Positions 6,711-15,121 of a DNA stretch of 38,360 nt are shown piece by piece. The translations under genes were made by a program, and so were the position numbers. Position 1 is the stretch's first letter. Each line of letters begins with the position of its first letter. The stretch is from Candidatus Gastranaerophilales bacterium. GTDB lineage: Bacteria > Cyanobacteriota > Vampirovibrionia > Gastranaerophilales > Gastranaerophilaceae. Under the pieces are notes generated by a model that worked only from the letters and a program-made list of their open reading frames with translations, was not told the origin of the DNA and ran no database searches. Location of the stretch: NCBI GenBank assembly GCA_944325095.1, contig CALUYV010000013.1:1-38360 (forward strand). Direction: 5' to 3'.

Positions 6711-7397
6711 ATGAACAATTACGAAACATCACCCGATTTAACTCATCAAATAAGATGTGTTTCACACGAAATAAGAAATCATCTATCGGTGTGCGATATG
6801 TACACACAAATTATACGCAAAAATCTTGCAAAATCCGGTATTATCAATCCGTCTGTAGAAAATGCGCTTGATTGTATTCAGCAGTCTGTTAAGATTATTG
6901 AATCAAATCTTCTTGATTTGAAATCTTTAAACAGAAATAATTTAAAAACGGTTGATTTGCAAAAGACGGTTGCGCTTGGAGTTGAGTTATCGAAGGCTTA
7001 TATTATAGATAAAGAAATTGATGTGGATTTATTTGTGAAAAATACTGCTCTTGTTAATATTGATGAAAATCGTTTTCTTGCTGTGCTTGTCAATATTATC
7101 AAAAACGGTATTGAGGCAATTTCTATGAAAGGTAAAATTGAAATTATTACCGAAGTTAAAGAGAACAAATGTTTTATAAGAATCTCAAATGACGGCAAGC
7201 CAATATCTAAAGACAGGCAGGCTAAGCTTTTTACTCCGGGTTATACAACTAAAGAAACAGGCTGCGGGCTCGGGTTATGGATATGTAAAAAATATTTGAA
7301 TGAGCAGGGGGCAGATATTATTCTTTTGCGCTCAGGTAAAAAGCAGACTGTTTTTGAAATATCAGTTCCTGCTTTTGTACCGCAGAATATTGCATAA
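6711..7397 (+). CDS. Soluble sensor-less histidine kinase
   Basis: A 228-residue kinase consisting only of transmitter modules. The phospho-acceptor is H19 in CVSHEIRNHLS. The C-terminal ATPase has the N box (NIIKNGIEA), a SNDGKPI G1 box, the F-box region LFTPGYTTK and a GCGLGLW G2 box. There is no membrane segment, PAS or HAMP domain, so the signal must come through a partner protein or the cytosolic state. The architecture resembles NtrB-like (HPK4) kinases. I chose the ATG at 6711 because AAGAGG is just upstream; the TTG at 6690 would fall in the terminator tail. The upstream NarL-type regulator is the expected phosphate acceptor. Confidence 0.9.
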   Translation: MNNYETSPDLTHQIRCVSHEIRNHLSVCDMYTQIIRKNLAKSGIINPSVENALDCIQQSVKIIESNLLDLKSLNRNNLKTVDLQKTVALGVELSKAYIIDKEIDVDLFVKNTALVNIDENRFLAVLVNIIKNGIEAISMKGKIEIITEVKENKCFIRISNDGKPISKDRQAKLFTPGYTTKETGCGLGLWICKKYLNEQGADIILLRSGKKQTVFEISVPAFVPQNIA

Positions 7398-7487
7398 CTT
7401 TTTACTGTTTTCGGACTTAATATTTCTTATAATAAATTCGATTGTTTTTCCCTTTAATTTATAATAATAAGCAGGAAGAAAGGGATT

Positions 7488-9320
7488 ATGACAAAGCATA
7501 TTGTTGAGGATTTTCCTGTTGATATTGTGTATTTGTGGTGTGATTCAAATGATATAGAATGGGAAAAGAAGCGAAGTGCAGAATTAAGTAAATATACAGG
7601 AGCAGATATTGATGCTGATGCAGTTGATAAGTGCCGTTTTATAAGCAATGATGAACTCCGTTATTCTCTTCGTTCGCTTGAAAAATATGCACCGTGGTTA
7701 AATAATATTTATATAGTTACGGATAATCAGATTCCCGAATGGCTTGATACAGATAATCCTAAAATTAAACTCATCAATCATTCGCAGATTCTCCCGCCGG
7801 AAGTTTTGCCGACATTTAATGCCAGTGCGATAGAAACTGCAATTTGTAATATTCCGGGGTTAAGCGAACATTTTTTATTTGCAAATGATGATATGTTTTT
7901 CGGTCAGCCGGTTGATAAAAGTTTCTTTTATGATAAAAACGGAAATCCGGTTTTTCGTTTTTCCAAACGAAAGATTATAAACAAAAAATATAAACATCTT
8001 TTCGGTTATATGGTTTCAGCTGCGTATAAACTTGTCAAAGATAATATAGGGCCTTCTTTTGCACATTTTCCTCATCATAACATTGATGCTTACAGAAAAT
8101 CAGCGATGAAAGACTGTATCCGATTTTTTGAATCCGGATTTAGAAATACTGCAAGTCAAAAATTCAGAGAAAAAGATTGTATTCAACGTTCGGTTTTCGG
8201 ATATTATTCAATAGCAAAAGGGGAAGGCTGTGCTGTTGTTGCAGATGATATCAGACTCCGGTTAAAGGCAGTTCTTTTTCATACAAATCTTGATTCTATA
8301 CAAATCCCGCTTTCTGAAAAGAAATTTTATATGCTTGATAAATACAGACCTGCATTGTTTTGTATAAATGACAGTATAAAATCAACTGATGTTGACAGAT
8401 TTGCTTTACGAAGTTTTCTTGAACGAAAATTTCCCCTTCCTTCAAAATTTGAAAAAAAATCTGACAAAACTGCAGATGTCATGGTTTGTACTCATAAAAA
8501 ATTTGATAAACTGGAAAATGAAATCTTAAAACCAATTCAGGCCGGCTCGGAATCTTCCAGTGAAGATTTGGGAATATTAAAAGATAATACGGGAGATAAT
8601 ATTTCTGGAAAAAATAAATATTTTTCCGAATTGACCGTACTGTACTGGCTGTGGAAAAATTCTTCCGCCGATTATAAAGGACTTGTGCATTACAGAAGAT
8701 TTTTTGATTTAGGAAACGGCAGTATAAGGTGGATAGATAAAATTCCGCAGAATTATACACAAATGTTTTGTTTAAGTAAATCATATTTAGAGCATATTTT
8801 ATCTGATTATGATATAATTCTTCCTATGAAAAGGGTTATTCCCAAATACAAATCAATTTATGATCAGTATAAAAACAGACATGTTATTTCTGATTTAGAC
8901 AGGGTTATGGAAATAATAAAAGAGAAATATCCTCAGATATATGATACCGCAGTGTATGTTATGAAAAATACAAAAGAAATATATTTATACAATATGTTTA
9001 TAACAAAAAAATCAATTTTTGATGATTATGCGAAATGGCTGTTTGATATTCTTTTTGCACTGGAAAAAGACATCCAGCCGGAGGTTGAAACTCGCAGCGA
9101 GTATCAAAAGAGGGTTTACGGATTTTTATCGGAGCGGTTGTTTACGGTATATTTGCAATATTTAAAAATGCAGGGTATAAAGATGATAGAACTGCCCGTA
9201 ATTTATTGCGAAACTAATAAAAACAGATTTAATATCGTCAAATTCCGGACAAAAATATATAAACTGCTTACAGCAGCCGGAATTCGCAGACCGCATTGGA
9301 AAGAACAGTATGGAGTATAA
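7488..9320 (+). CDS. Stealth-family sugar-phosphate transferase fused to a DUF4422 domain
   Basis: The 610-residue protein joins two surface-glycan enzymes. The N-terminal half (about 10-325) follows the Stealth conserved-region order: CR1 (VDIVYLWCDSND, 11-22); CR2 (FISNDELRYSLRSLEKYAPW, then ETAI and the acidic FLFANDDMFFG at about 128-138); CR3 (FAHFPHHNIDAYRKS, about 195); and a CR4-like FLERKFPLPSKFEK at about 305-318. Stealth enzymes transfer sugar-1-phosphate to build phosphodiester-linked capsular polymers. The second half (about 325-580) is DUF4422, a putative glycosyltransferase domain: VMVCTHKKFDKLEN, ELTVLYWLWKN and KGLVHYRRFF. It lacks a signal peptide or membrane segment and is probably cytosolic at the membrane face. 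It heads a likely operon with galE and an ABC exporter. GGAAGAAAGGG precedes the ATG. Confidence 0.88.
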   Translation: MTKHIVEDFPVDIVYLWCDSNDIEWEKKRSAELSKYTGADIDADAVDKCRFISNDELRYSLRSLEKYAPWLNNIYIVTDNQIPEWLDTDNPKIKLINHSQILPPEVLPTFNASAIETAICNIPGLSEHFLFANDDMFFGQPVDKSFFYDKNGNPVFRFSKRKIINKKYKHLFGYMVSAAYKLVKDNIGPSFAHFPHHNIDAYRKSAMKDCIRFFESGFRNTASQKFREKDCIQRSVFGYYSIAKGEGCAVVADDIRLRLKAVLFHTNLDSIQIPLSEKKFYMLDKYRPALFCINDSIKSTDVDRFALRSFLERKFPLPSKFEKKSDKTADVMVCTHKKFDKLENEILKPIQAGSESSSEDLGILKDNTGDNISGKNKYFSELTVLYWLWKNSSADYKGLVHYRRFFDLGNGSIRWIDKIPQNYTQMFCLSKSYLEHILSDYDIILPMKRVIPKYKSIYDQYKNRHVISDLDRVMEIIKEKYPQIYDTAVYVMKNTKEIYLYNMFITKKSIFDDYAKWLFDILFALEKDIQPEVETRSEYQKRVYGFLSERLFTVYLQYLKMQGIKMIELPVIYCETNKNRFNIVKFRTKIYKLLTAAGIRRPHWKEQYGV

Positions 9321-9353
9321 TAGAATAGTATAAGGGAAGGAATGTAAAAGTAA

Positions 9354-10373
9354 ATGAATATATTAGTAACCGGCGGAGCCGGCTATATCGGAAGCCACAA
9401 TGTTATTGCGCTGTTGGAAGCGGGATATAATGTTATTATATTTGACAATTTGGAACTCGGACATCTTGAAACGGTTGAAACATTAAAAGAAATAAAGGCA
9501 AAGGGTTCTGTTATTGATTTTATAGAAGGAAATCTTTTGTTGATTCAAGATGTTGAAGCCGTATTTGCAAAGTATCAAATTGATGCAATAATGCACTTTG
9601 CCGCATATTCTCAGGTTGCCGAATCAGTCAAAGAACCGCAAAAGTATTATTATAACAATGTACTTGGTACTTTGAATTTATTAAATACGGCAATGGAATA
9701 TGATGTTAATAAAATAGTATTTTCAAGTACGGCAGCAACATACGGCGAGCCGGAATATATTCCGATAGATGAAAATCATCCTCAAAATCCGATAAATACA
9801 TACGGAAAAACAAAACTTATGATAGAAAGCATAATGGATGATTATGACAAAGCATACGGCTTGAAATCCGTAAGATTGCGGTATTTTAATGTGGCCGGTG
9901 CAGACAGCAAAAATCGTGTTGGTGAATGGCATAATCCGGAAACCCATTTAATTCCTAATATATTGAAATCTACTTTCGGCAACGGCAGAGTTTTTCAAAT
10001 GTTCGGAACGGATTATGATACAAAAGACGGAACATGTGTAAGAGATTACATAAATGTTGAGGATTTGGCGCAGGCGCATCTTCTTGCTTTAAAATATCTG
10101 CTAAATGGCGGAGAAACAAATTATTTTAATCTCGGAACACAAGAAGGCAGCAGTGTAAAAGAAGTTTTTGATATCTGTGAAAAAGTTACATATCAAAAAT
10201 TCCCGGTAAAAATTCAGCCGCGCCGGCCGGGAGATCCTGCCATTCTTATTGCGGATAATAAAAAAGCAAAAGAAGTTCTCGGCTGGACTCCTGTTCATAC
10301 TCTTGAACAGAGTATTCAAACTGCATATAACTGGGAAGTCGAACTTGCTAAAAGACTTGCAAATCAGGTGTAA
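9354..10373 (+). CDS. galE: UDP-glucose 4-epimerase
   Basis: GalE interconverts UDP-glucose and UDP-galactose with tightly bound NAD. The 339-residue protein starts with the Rossmann motif TGGAGYIGSH (G7, G10, G13). It has the SDR catalytic pair Y150-x3-K154 in YGKTK, preceded by FSSTAATYGEPE. RLRYFNVAGAD, VRDYINVEDLA and RPGDPAILIAD are typical of extended SDR sugar epimerases. The usual length and motifs favour GalE over a 4,6-dehydratase; UDP-GlcNAc activity cannot be excluded. It lies 33 nt after the Stealth-DUF4422 gene with GGGAAGGA upstream, and 2 nt before the ABC transporter, so it probably supplies UDP-galactose to local glycan assembly. Confidence 0.95.
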   Translation: MNILVTGGAGYIGSHNVIALLEAGYNVIIFDNLELGHLETVETLKEIKAKGSVIDFIEGNLLLIQDVEAVFAKYQIDAIMHFAAYSQVAESVKEPQKYYYNNVLGTLNLLNTAMEYDVNKIVFSSTAATYGEPEYIPIDENHPQNPINTYGKTKLMIESIMDDYDKAYGLKSVRLRYFNVAGADSKNRVGEWHNPETHLIPNILKSTFGNGRVFQMFGTDYDTKDGTCVRDYINVEDLAQAHLLALKYLLNGGETNYFNLGTQEGSSVKEVFDICEKVTYQKFPVKIQPRRPGDPAILIADNKKAKEVLGWTPVHTLEQSIQTAYNWEVELAKRLANQV

Positions 10374-10375
10374 GG

Positions 10376-12169
10376 ATGAAATTAGCGGATATTATAATTA
10401 AAAAATTCGATAAAGACGGCTTAATGCAAAATTATGCAAAAGTTTTGCCGTATTTCAAAAAATACTGGTTCAGGACTTTTCTTGCTCTCGGGCTTGCGAT
10501 ACCTATCGGTTCTTTGGATGCAATTGTTGCGCTTTCCCTAAAACCGTATATGGATTATGTTATGGTTGATAAATCGTTTCATTCCCCGTGGTATATACCG
10601 GTTTTAATTATTGCATTTACCAGTACACAGGGGCTGTTGAATTATCTTTCCACTTATATGAATGCATGGGTTGCCGGCAAGGTTACAAATGATTTTAAAA
10701 GAACTCTTTATAATAAATTGATGCATAAAGATGCGTCGTTTTTTGATTCCAGAACATCGGGCGATATATTGCGCTGGTTTAATAATGATGTAAATTCTGC
10801 CTGTGGAAATCTTTTGAATAATTTAAAAACCGGAATTTCAAGAGTTTTTTCTTCTATATCACTGGTTCTTGTCCTGCTGTACAATTCCTGGCAGCTTGCC
10901 ATAATTGCTATAATTGTTCTTATTTGTGCGGTTATACCGTTAACAAAAATGAGAGCATTGATTAAATCAATTACCGATAAATCGGAATCTGCGGGCGGAA
11001 AAGTTATTACTGCATATAATGAGGCTTTTGCAGGCAATAAAGTTGTTACCGCATATAATTTATATAATCACCAGAATGCTGCTTTTAATAAAAATTTAGA
11101 AACGGTGTTCGGGCTTAATATGAAAATTACGCAAAAAACCGGCTGGTTATCTCCAATGATGCATATTGTTGTATCAATCGGAATTGCGGCAGTTATCGGG
11201 CTTGGAAGTTATATGATAGTAAAAGGCCAGATTACAAGCGGTAATTTTGTTTCTTTTATCACAGCGTTGATTATGCTTTATACCCCGATTAAACTGCTCG
11301 GGAACAATGCAAAAAATATGCAAAACGCTCTTCTTGCTCTTGAAAGAGTTATAAAACAACTGGATGCCAACCCTAAAATTAAAAATAAACCTGATGCAGT
11401 AAAGTTAAATGGGCTTAATGATTGTATTGAATTCAGAAATGTGTGTTTTGAGTACAAAAAAAATAAACCTGTATTGAAAAATATACAATTTACGGTTCAA
11501 AAAGGTGAAACTTTTGCACTTGTAGGTAATTCCGGCGGCGGGAAAAGTACAATAGTTAATCTAATCCCGAGATTTTACGATGTTAAATCGGGAAATATTT
11601 TAATAGATGGTGTTGATATAAGAAATTTTACGCTTGAATCTCTGCGGGATAATATTTCAGTCGTTTTTCAGGATAACTTTTTGTTTTCGGGAACGATAAG
11701 AGATAATATTATGCTTGGAAATTTGAATGCTACAAAAGAAGAATTGGATGCGGCAATCAAAGAATCTTATCTTGACGGGTTTATCAAAACTCTTGATAAA
11801 GGGCTTGATACTAATATCGGAGAAAGAGGAGTCCTTTTATCCGGCGGTCAGAAGCAGCGTATTGGGATTGCGCGGGCATTTTTGAAAAATGCACCTATTT
11901 TGATTCTTGACGAAGCGACCAGTGCGCTTGATAATGAAGCTGAAAAAATTGTTCAGCAGGCTATAGAAAATCTTATGAAAGACAGAACAGTGTTTGTTAT
12001 TGCACACAGATTAACGACAGTCCGGAATGCGGATAGAATTGCAGTTATTAAAGACGGTAAATTGGTTGAAATAGGCAATCATGATGAACTTATAAATATT
12101 GAAGGCGGAGTTTACAGACATCTATACGAATCCCAATTTGCCAAAACTCCATCGATAGTTCCTGTTTAG
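10376..12169 (+). CDS. ABC transporter, fused permease-ATPase (MsbA/lipid-exporter type)
   Basis: A 597-residue half-transporter, presumably a homodimer, in the inner membrane. The six-helix exporter domain spans about 30-320, with hydrophobic runs such as YIPVLIIAFTSTQGLL and FSSISLVLVLL. The ATPase follows at about 345-585: Walker A GNSGGGKST at 384-392, an FQDNFLFSGTIRDNI Q-loop region, the signature LSGGQKQR at about 488, Walker B ILILDEATSALD (D512, E513) and the H-loop IAHRLTT at about 544. This is the MsbA-like group that flips lipids, LPS core or lipid-linked glycans. Its start 2 nt after galE makes glycan or lipid export most likely; multidrug export is the alternative. Confidence 0.92.
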   Translation: MKLADIIIKKFDKDGLMQNYAKVLPYFKKYWFRTFLALGLAIPIGSLDAIVALSLKPYMDYVMVDKSFHSPWYIPVLIIAFTSTQGLLNYLSTYMNAWVAGKVTNDFKRTLYNKLMHKDASFFDSRTSGDILRWFNNDVNSACGNLLNNLKTGISRVFSSISLVLVLLYNSWQLAIIAIIVLICAVIPLTKMRALIKSITDKSESAGGKVITAYNEAFAGNKVVTAYNLYNHQNAAFNKNLETVFGLNMKITQKTGWLSPMMHIVVSIGIAAVIGLGSYMIVKGQITSGNFVSFITALIMLYTPIKLLGNNAKNMQNALLALERVIKQLDANPKIKNKPDAVKLNGLNDCIEFRNVCFEYKKNKPVLKNIQFTVQKGETFALVGNSGGGKSTIVNLIPRFYDVKSGNILIDGVDIRNFTLESLRDNISVVFQDNFLFSGTIRDNIMLGNLNATKEELDAAIKESYLDGFIKTLDKGLDTNIGERGVLLSGGQKQRIGIARAFLKNAPILILDEATSALDNEAEKIVQQAIENLMKDRTVFVIAHRLTTVRNADRIAVIKDGKLVEIGNHDELINIEGGVYRHLYESQFAKTPSIVPV

Positions 12170-12188
12170 TAATTTTATTTTCAGATGT

Positions 12189-12217
12189 TTGCCAGAAGAT
12201 AATCTTTATTGTAAAAT
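12189..12217 (+). promoter_or_regulatory. Probable thrC promoter
   Basis: TTGCCA (12189-12194), a 17-nt spacer and TAAAAT (12212-12217), each 5/6 to consensus. The predicted start at about 12224 gives a short leader with AAAGGAAGAG before the ATG at 12242, separating thrC from the ABC gene. Confidence 0.65.
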
Positions 12218-12241
12218 TATTCAGAAAGGAAGAGATATTAT

Positions 12242-13294
12242 ATGTACTATCAAGGATTAATTAACAAATACAGAGAGTTTTTACCGGTTACGGATTCGAC
12301 TCCGGTTGTAACACTGAATGAAGGAAACACTCCGCTTATTAAAGCAGAAAATCTTGCCGGTAAAATTGGGATTGATGCTGAAATTTATTTTAAATTTGAA
12401 GGCTGCAATCCGACAGGAAGTTTTAAAGACCGCGGAATGACAATGGCTGTTACCAAAGCGAAGGAAAGCGGTTCAAATGCGATAATCTGCGCATCGACCG
12501 GTAATACATCGGCTTCTGCTGCTGCATACGGGGCAAAAGCGGGTTTGAAAACTTATATTATAATCCCTGACGGTTATATTGCTCTTGGCAAACTTTCTCA
12601 AGCTATGATGTACGGTGCTGAAATTATCGCAATACAGGGGAATTTTGATAAAGCACTTGAAATGGTAAGAGAAATTTCTTCAAAATATCCGATAACACTT
12701 GTTAATTCTGTTAATCCGTATAGAATTGAGGGGCAAAAAACCGGTGCTTTTGAAATTTGTGAAGCACTCGGACAGGCACCGGATTATCATTTTATACCTG
12801 TTGGAAACGCCGGAAATATTACGGCTTACTGGAAAGGTTATAAAGAATGGCACAATCTGGGTAAAATTAAAGAATTACCGAAGATGATGGGCTTCGAAGC
12901 AGAAGGTGCTGCAGCAATTGTTAAAGGCGAAAGAATTTATAATCCTGAAACTCTTGCAACCGCAATAAGAATCGGTAATCCTGCAAGTTGGAAATTTGCG
13001 GAACAGGCAAGGGATGAAAGCGGCGGTATGATTAATTATGTTACCGATGATGAGATTGTTAAAGCGTACAAACTTCTTGCATCAAGTGAAGGTATTTTGG
13101 CAGAACCTGCTTCAGCGGCTTCAGTTGCAGGACTTATAAAAGTTAAATCACAAATTAAACCGGGTGCAAAAATTGTTTGTATTTTAACAGGAAACGGTTT
13201 GAAAGATCCGGATAATGCAATTAAATATTCTAATGCCGATGTTAAAAAGACATCTGCCGAATTAACGGACATTTTGAAAGTTATGCATATATAA
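12242..13294 (+). CDS. thrC: Threonine synthase
   Basis: ThrC is a PLP enzyme converting O-phosphohomoserine to threonine. The 350 residues match the short class common in Bacillus and Cyanobacteria. The PLP lysine is K62 in [15 protein letters not shown]. The substrate/PLP-phosphate loops are [24 protein letters not shown] ([13 protein letters not shown]), [13 protein letters not shown] and [11 protein letters not shown]. It has its own promoter and SD sequence, ends at a bidirectional terminator, and shows no operon partner for threonine synthesis here. Confidence 0.97.
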   Translation: MYYQGLINKYREFLPVTDSTPVVTLNEGNTPLIKAENLAGKIGIDAEIYFKFEGCNPTGSFKDRGMTMAVTKAKESGSNAIICASTGNTSASAAAYGAKAGLKTYIIIPDGYIALGKLSQAMMYGAEIIAIQGNFDKALEMVREISSKYPITLVNSVNPYRIEGQKTGAFEICEALGQAPDYHFIPVGNAGNITAYWKGYKEWHNLGKIKELPKMMGFEAEGAAAIVKGERIYNPETLATAIRIGNPASWKFAEQARDESGGMINYVTDDEIVKAYKLLASSEGILAEPASAASVAGLIKVKSQIKPGAKIVCILTGNGLKDPDNAIKYSNADVKKTSAELTDILKVMHI

Positions 13295-13317
13295 AACCGG
13301 TTAATATTATATAAAAT

Positions 13318-13354
13318 AAAAAAGACACGAATTATATTCATCCGTGTCTTTTTT
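13318..13354. terminator. Bidirectional terminator between thrC and the pilin-like gene
   Basis: AAAAAAGACACG (13318-13329) pairs with CGTGTCTTTTTT (13343-13354). The flanking A and T runs make it work on both strands, for thrC (+) and the minus-strand operon ending at 13370. Confidence 0.93.
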
Positions 13355-13369
13355 TTTATTTTATATTTA

Positions 13370-13987
13370 TTATTTTTTAGAATACAAAATTAAAATATAT
13401 TCTGCCGTATTTATAGCAGGTACGACAATGTTTTTATACAGCAAAACATCAAATTGATCTTTTATAATAATACCTCTTGGACTTTCATAGGTATGTTTAT
13501 TTTGCCCTTTGTCAAAGCCGTCAGCATCTATTGTTAAAACTGCACAGGCTGTTTCTTTTGTCGGATTTTCCGGTGCGGCATCGCAGTTATCGGATAATTT
13601 ATTGTATTTAATCTCTGTTAAATCATTTAGTCTTATTCCGTTTTCGATATCAGAATTTATTAAAAGATTGCTTTTAATTCTTTTTGTCCAGATATCATCA
13701 AAGGTTGAATAATCTTTATTGTCAACGGCTTGCGACATAAGTATCGACTGGTTAAGTTCGCTTACAGTCTTTTTTAATATTGTTTTATTTTTAACTTCAC
13801 TGGTTTCTGCAACAAGCACCGGAATTGTAAGAGCCGCAACAACTCCGATAACAGGCAGGATAAAGACGACTGCAATCCCTATGATAAGCAGCACTATTGC
13901 CCAGACCGGCATAGTATCTTTTTTAGTTTTTTGTTCATTTTTTGAATTGTTTTGCGGTGCCGGATTTTCATTTTGTATGTCTGACAT
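13370..13987 (-). CDS. Membrane-anchored pilin-like hypothetical protein
   Basis: The 205-residue protein has a polar cytoplasmic head of about 27 residues (Asn/Gln/Lys-rich), one long hydrophobic helix (about 29-57, VWAIVLLIIGIAVVFILPVI and on) and an extracytoplasmic domain. Around the helix end, AALTIPVLVAETSEVKNK followed by KKTVSELNQSILMSQA closely resembles the start of type IV pilin/pseudopilin-like proteins (AALTIPALI...). The prepilin peptidase site (G-FTLxE) is missing and the head is far too long, so it would stay as an anchored protein with a pilin-like ectodomain. Two cysteines (NCDAAPE and ETACAVL) could form a disulfide. It lies 15 nt after mscL with AAGGAG upstream, probably co-transcribed. 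Function unknown. Confidence 0.8.
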   Translation of the reverse strand: MSDIQNENPAPQNNSKNEQKTKKDTMPVWAIVLLIIGIAVVFILPVIGVVAALTIPVLVAETSEVKNKTILKKTVSELNQSILMSQAVDNKDYSTFDDIWTKRIKSNLLINSDIENGIRLNDLTEIKYNKLSDNCDAAPENPTKETACAVLTIDADGFDKGQNKHTYESPRGIIIKDQFDVLLYKNIVVPAINTAEYILILYSKK

Positions 13988-14002
13988 TATGATTTCTCCT
14001 TT

Positions 14003-14485
14003 TTAATTTAGTTCACTTGTGCAATTCGGACATCTTGTCGCCCGAATATCAATTGTAGAATAGCAGTAAGGGCATTCTTTTTCAGAGGCTTCTTCGCTTG
14101 CTTTTTCTTTTTGCGCATTTATGCTTGTCAGTTTATTGATACTTTTTATGAGCAGAAAGACTGCAAATGCAACTATTAAAAAACTGATTAAACTATTTAT
14201 AAATATTCCGTAATTTATGGTAACAGCACCTGCGGCGTGAGCATCTTCGATTGTTTTATAATGAATAAAATTTCCCTGATAATCCGGCAGAACAAGATAT
14301 AATTTAGAAAAATCGACTTTTCCGAGCAGCCAGCCAAGAGGCGGCATAATAATATCTTTAACAAGGGAATCAACAATTTTTCCAAATGCAGCACCGATAA
14401 TTATACCGACTGCCATATCTATAACATTTCCGCGCATTGCAAATGTTTTAAATTCATTTCCGTATTGTTTTAATTTATTTAACAT
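14003..14485 (-). CDS. mscL: Large-conductance mechanosensitive channel MscL with zinc-ribbon tail
   Basis: MscL is a pentameric inner-membrane channel that opens under hypo-osmotic membrane tension. This 160-residue protein has the N-terminal amphipathic helix and TM1 ([30 protein letters not shown], written here in part), a periplasmic loop and TM2 (about 93-113, [20 protein letters not shown]). After the usual cytoplasmic Lys/Glu helix it carries CPYC-x10-CPNC at about 139-156. This four-cysteine zinc ribbon is absent from the roughly 136-residue E. coli protein. GAGAG lies 5 nt before the ATG. It is followed after 15 nt by the pilin-like gene. The zinc ribbon could bind metal or a partner and tune gating; that is inference. 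Confidence 0.95.
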   Translation of the reverse strand: MLNKLKQYGNEFKTFAMRGNVIDMAVGIIIGAAFGKIVDSLVKDIIMPPLGWLLGKVDFSKLYLVLPDYQGNFIHYKTIEDAHAAGAVTINYGIFINSLISFLIVAFAVFLLIKSINKLTSINAQKEKASEEASEKECPYCYSTIDIRATRCPNCTSELN

Positions 14486-14559
14486 ATAAACTCTCTTTCT
14501 GCAAAATTTATTAAAGGCAGTGTATCATAAATTTTTATACAGAACAAGGGTAAGCAGAA

Positions 14560-15120
14560 TTAAACTTTTTTATGTTGTTCATCAGGAAACAGTGCATTCA
14601 TAATCGGATGGATTAGAGGATGAGAAATAATTGGTGCAAGTATAGCAAGTCCTGTTACGGAGCCGAACATTGCGCCTGCTTCGATTGCGCCTTTACCTAA
14701 ATTTGCGTTAAGGTTTTCTCTTGTGAATTTATCTCCGGAGTTATTCATCCGGTTTAATTCCGCAATTTTTTCGGCTTTTTCCGTATGATTCATTTTGTAG
14801 TATTTTGACAGTTCTTTTGTTGTCGGAAATGCTTTAAATACAAGTTCATCTTTATACATCTTTTTTGCAAGATTGTATGCGCCTTTCCGGCATACCGGAA
14901 TAATTACCGACAGATAAATTCCGAGGCAAATGACTTGGTATAAAAATTCTTTTATTGCAGAAAACCTTTTTGTCTGCGGGTCAATTTGTCTGTCGATTAA
15001 AATAAAACTCGGACGGCCGACTGCTTTCAGGCATGTTTCTGTCGTAACCTGCGAAACGGTACTCTGGGTTGCGTTGTATATATTCGGATTTGTAATAAGA
15101 TTTTGAATTCCTGCCAGCAT
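14560..15120 (-). CDS. Hypothetical membrane protein, paralogue A of a tandem pair
   Basis: No known family recognised. The 186-residue protein has two probable membrane segments: about 64-82 (YQVICLGIYLSVIIPVC) and about 150-172 (MFGSVTGLAILAPIISHPLI). A charged helix-rich region lies between them, with a basic tail at the end. It is clearly related to its upstream neighbour. RPSFILIDR..P.TKRFSAIKE..YQVI....YL aligns with RPLFTMMDR..P.TKKYTALRE..TEVI....YL, followed in both by KGA, and the C-terminal hydrophobic segments also align. GGTGGGG just before the ATG is the ribosome-binding site and overlaps the upstream stop region; the two frames are 1 nt apart. The pair probably works together, perhaps as a heteromer. 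Confidence 0.78.
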   Translation of the reverse strand: MLAGIQNLITNPNIYNATQSTVSQVTTETCLKAVGRPSFILIDRQIDPQTKRFSAIKEFLYQVICLGIYLSVIIPVCRKGAYNLAKKMYKDELVFKAFPTTKELSKYYKMNHTEKAEKIAELNRMNNSGDKFTRENLNANLGKGAIEAGAMFGSVTGLAILAPIISHPLIHPIMNALFPDEQHKKV

Positions 15121-15121
15121 A

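Noticed and set aside
8479..8784. Antisense ORF of 101 residues inside the Stealth-DUF4422 gene
   Set aside because: The plus-strand frame is continuous and has domain support on both sides of it.
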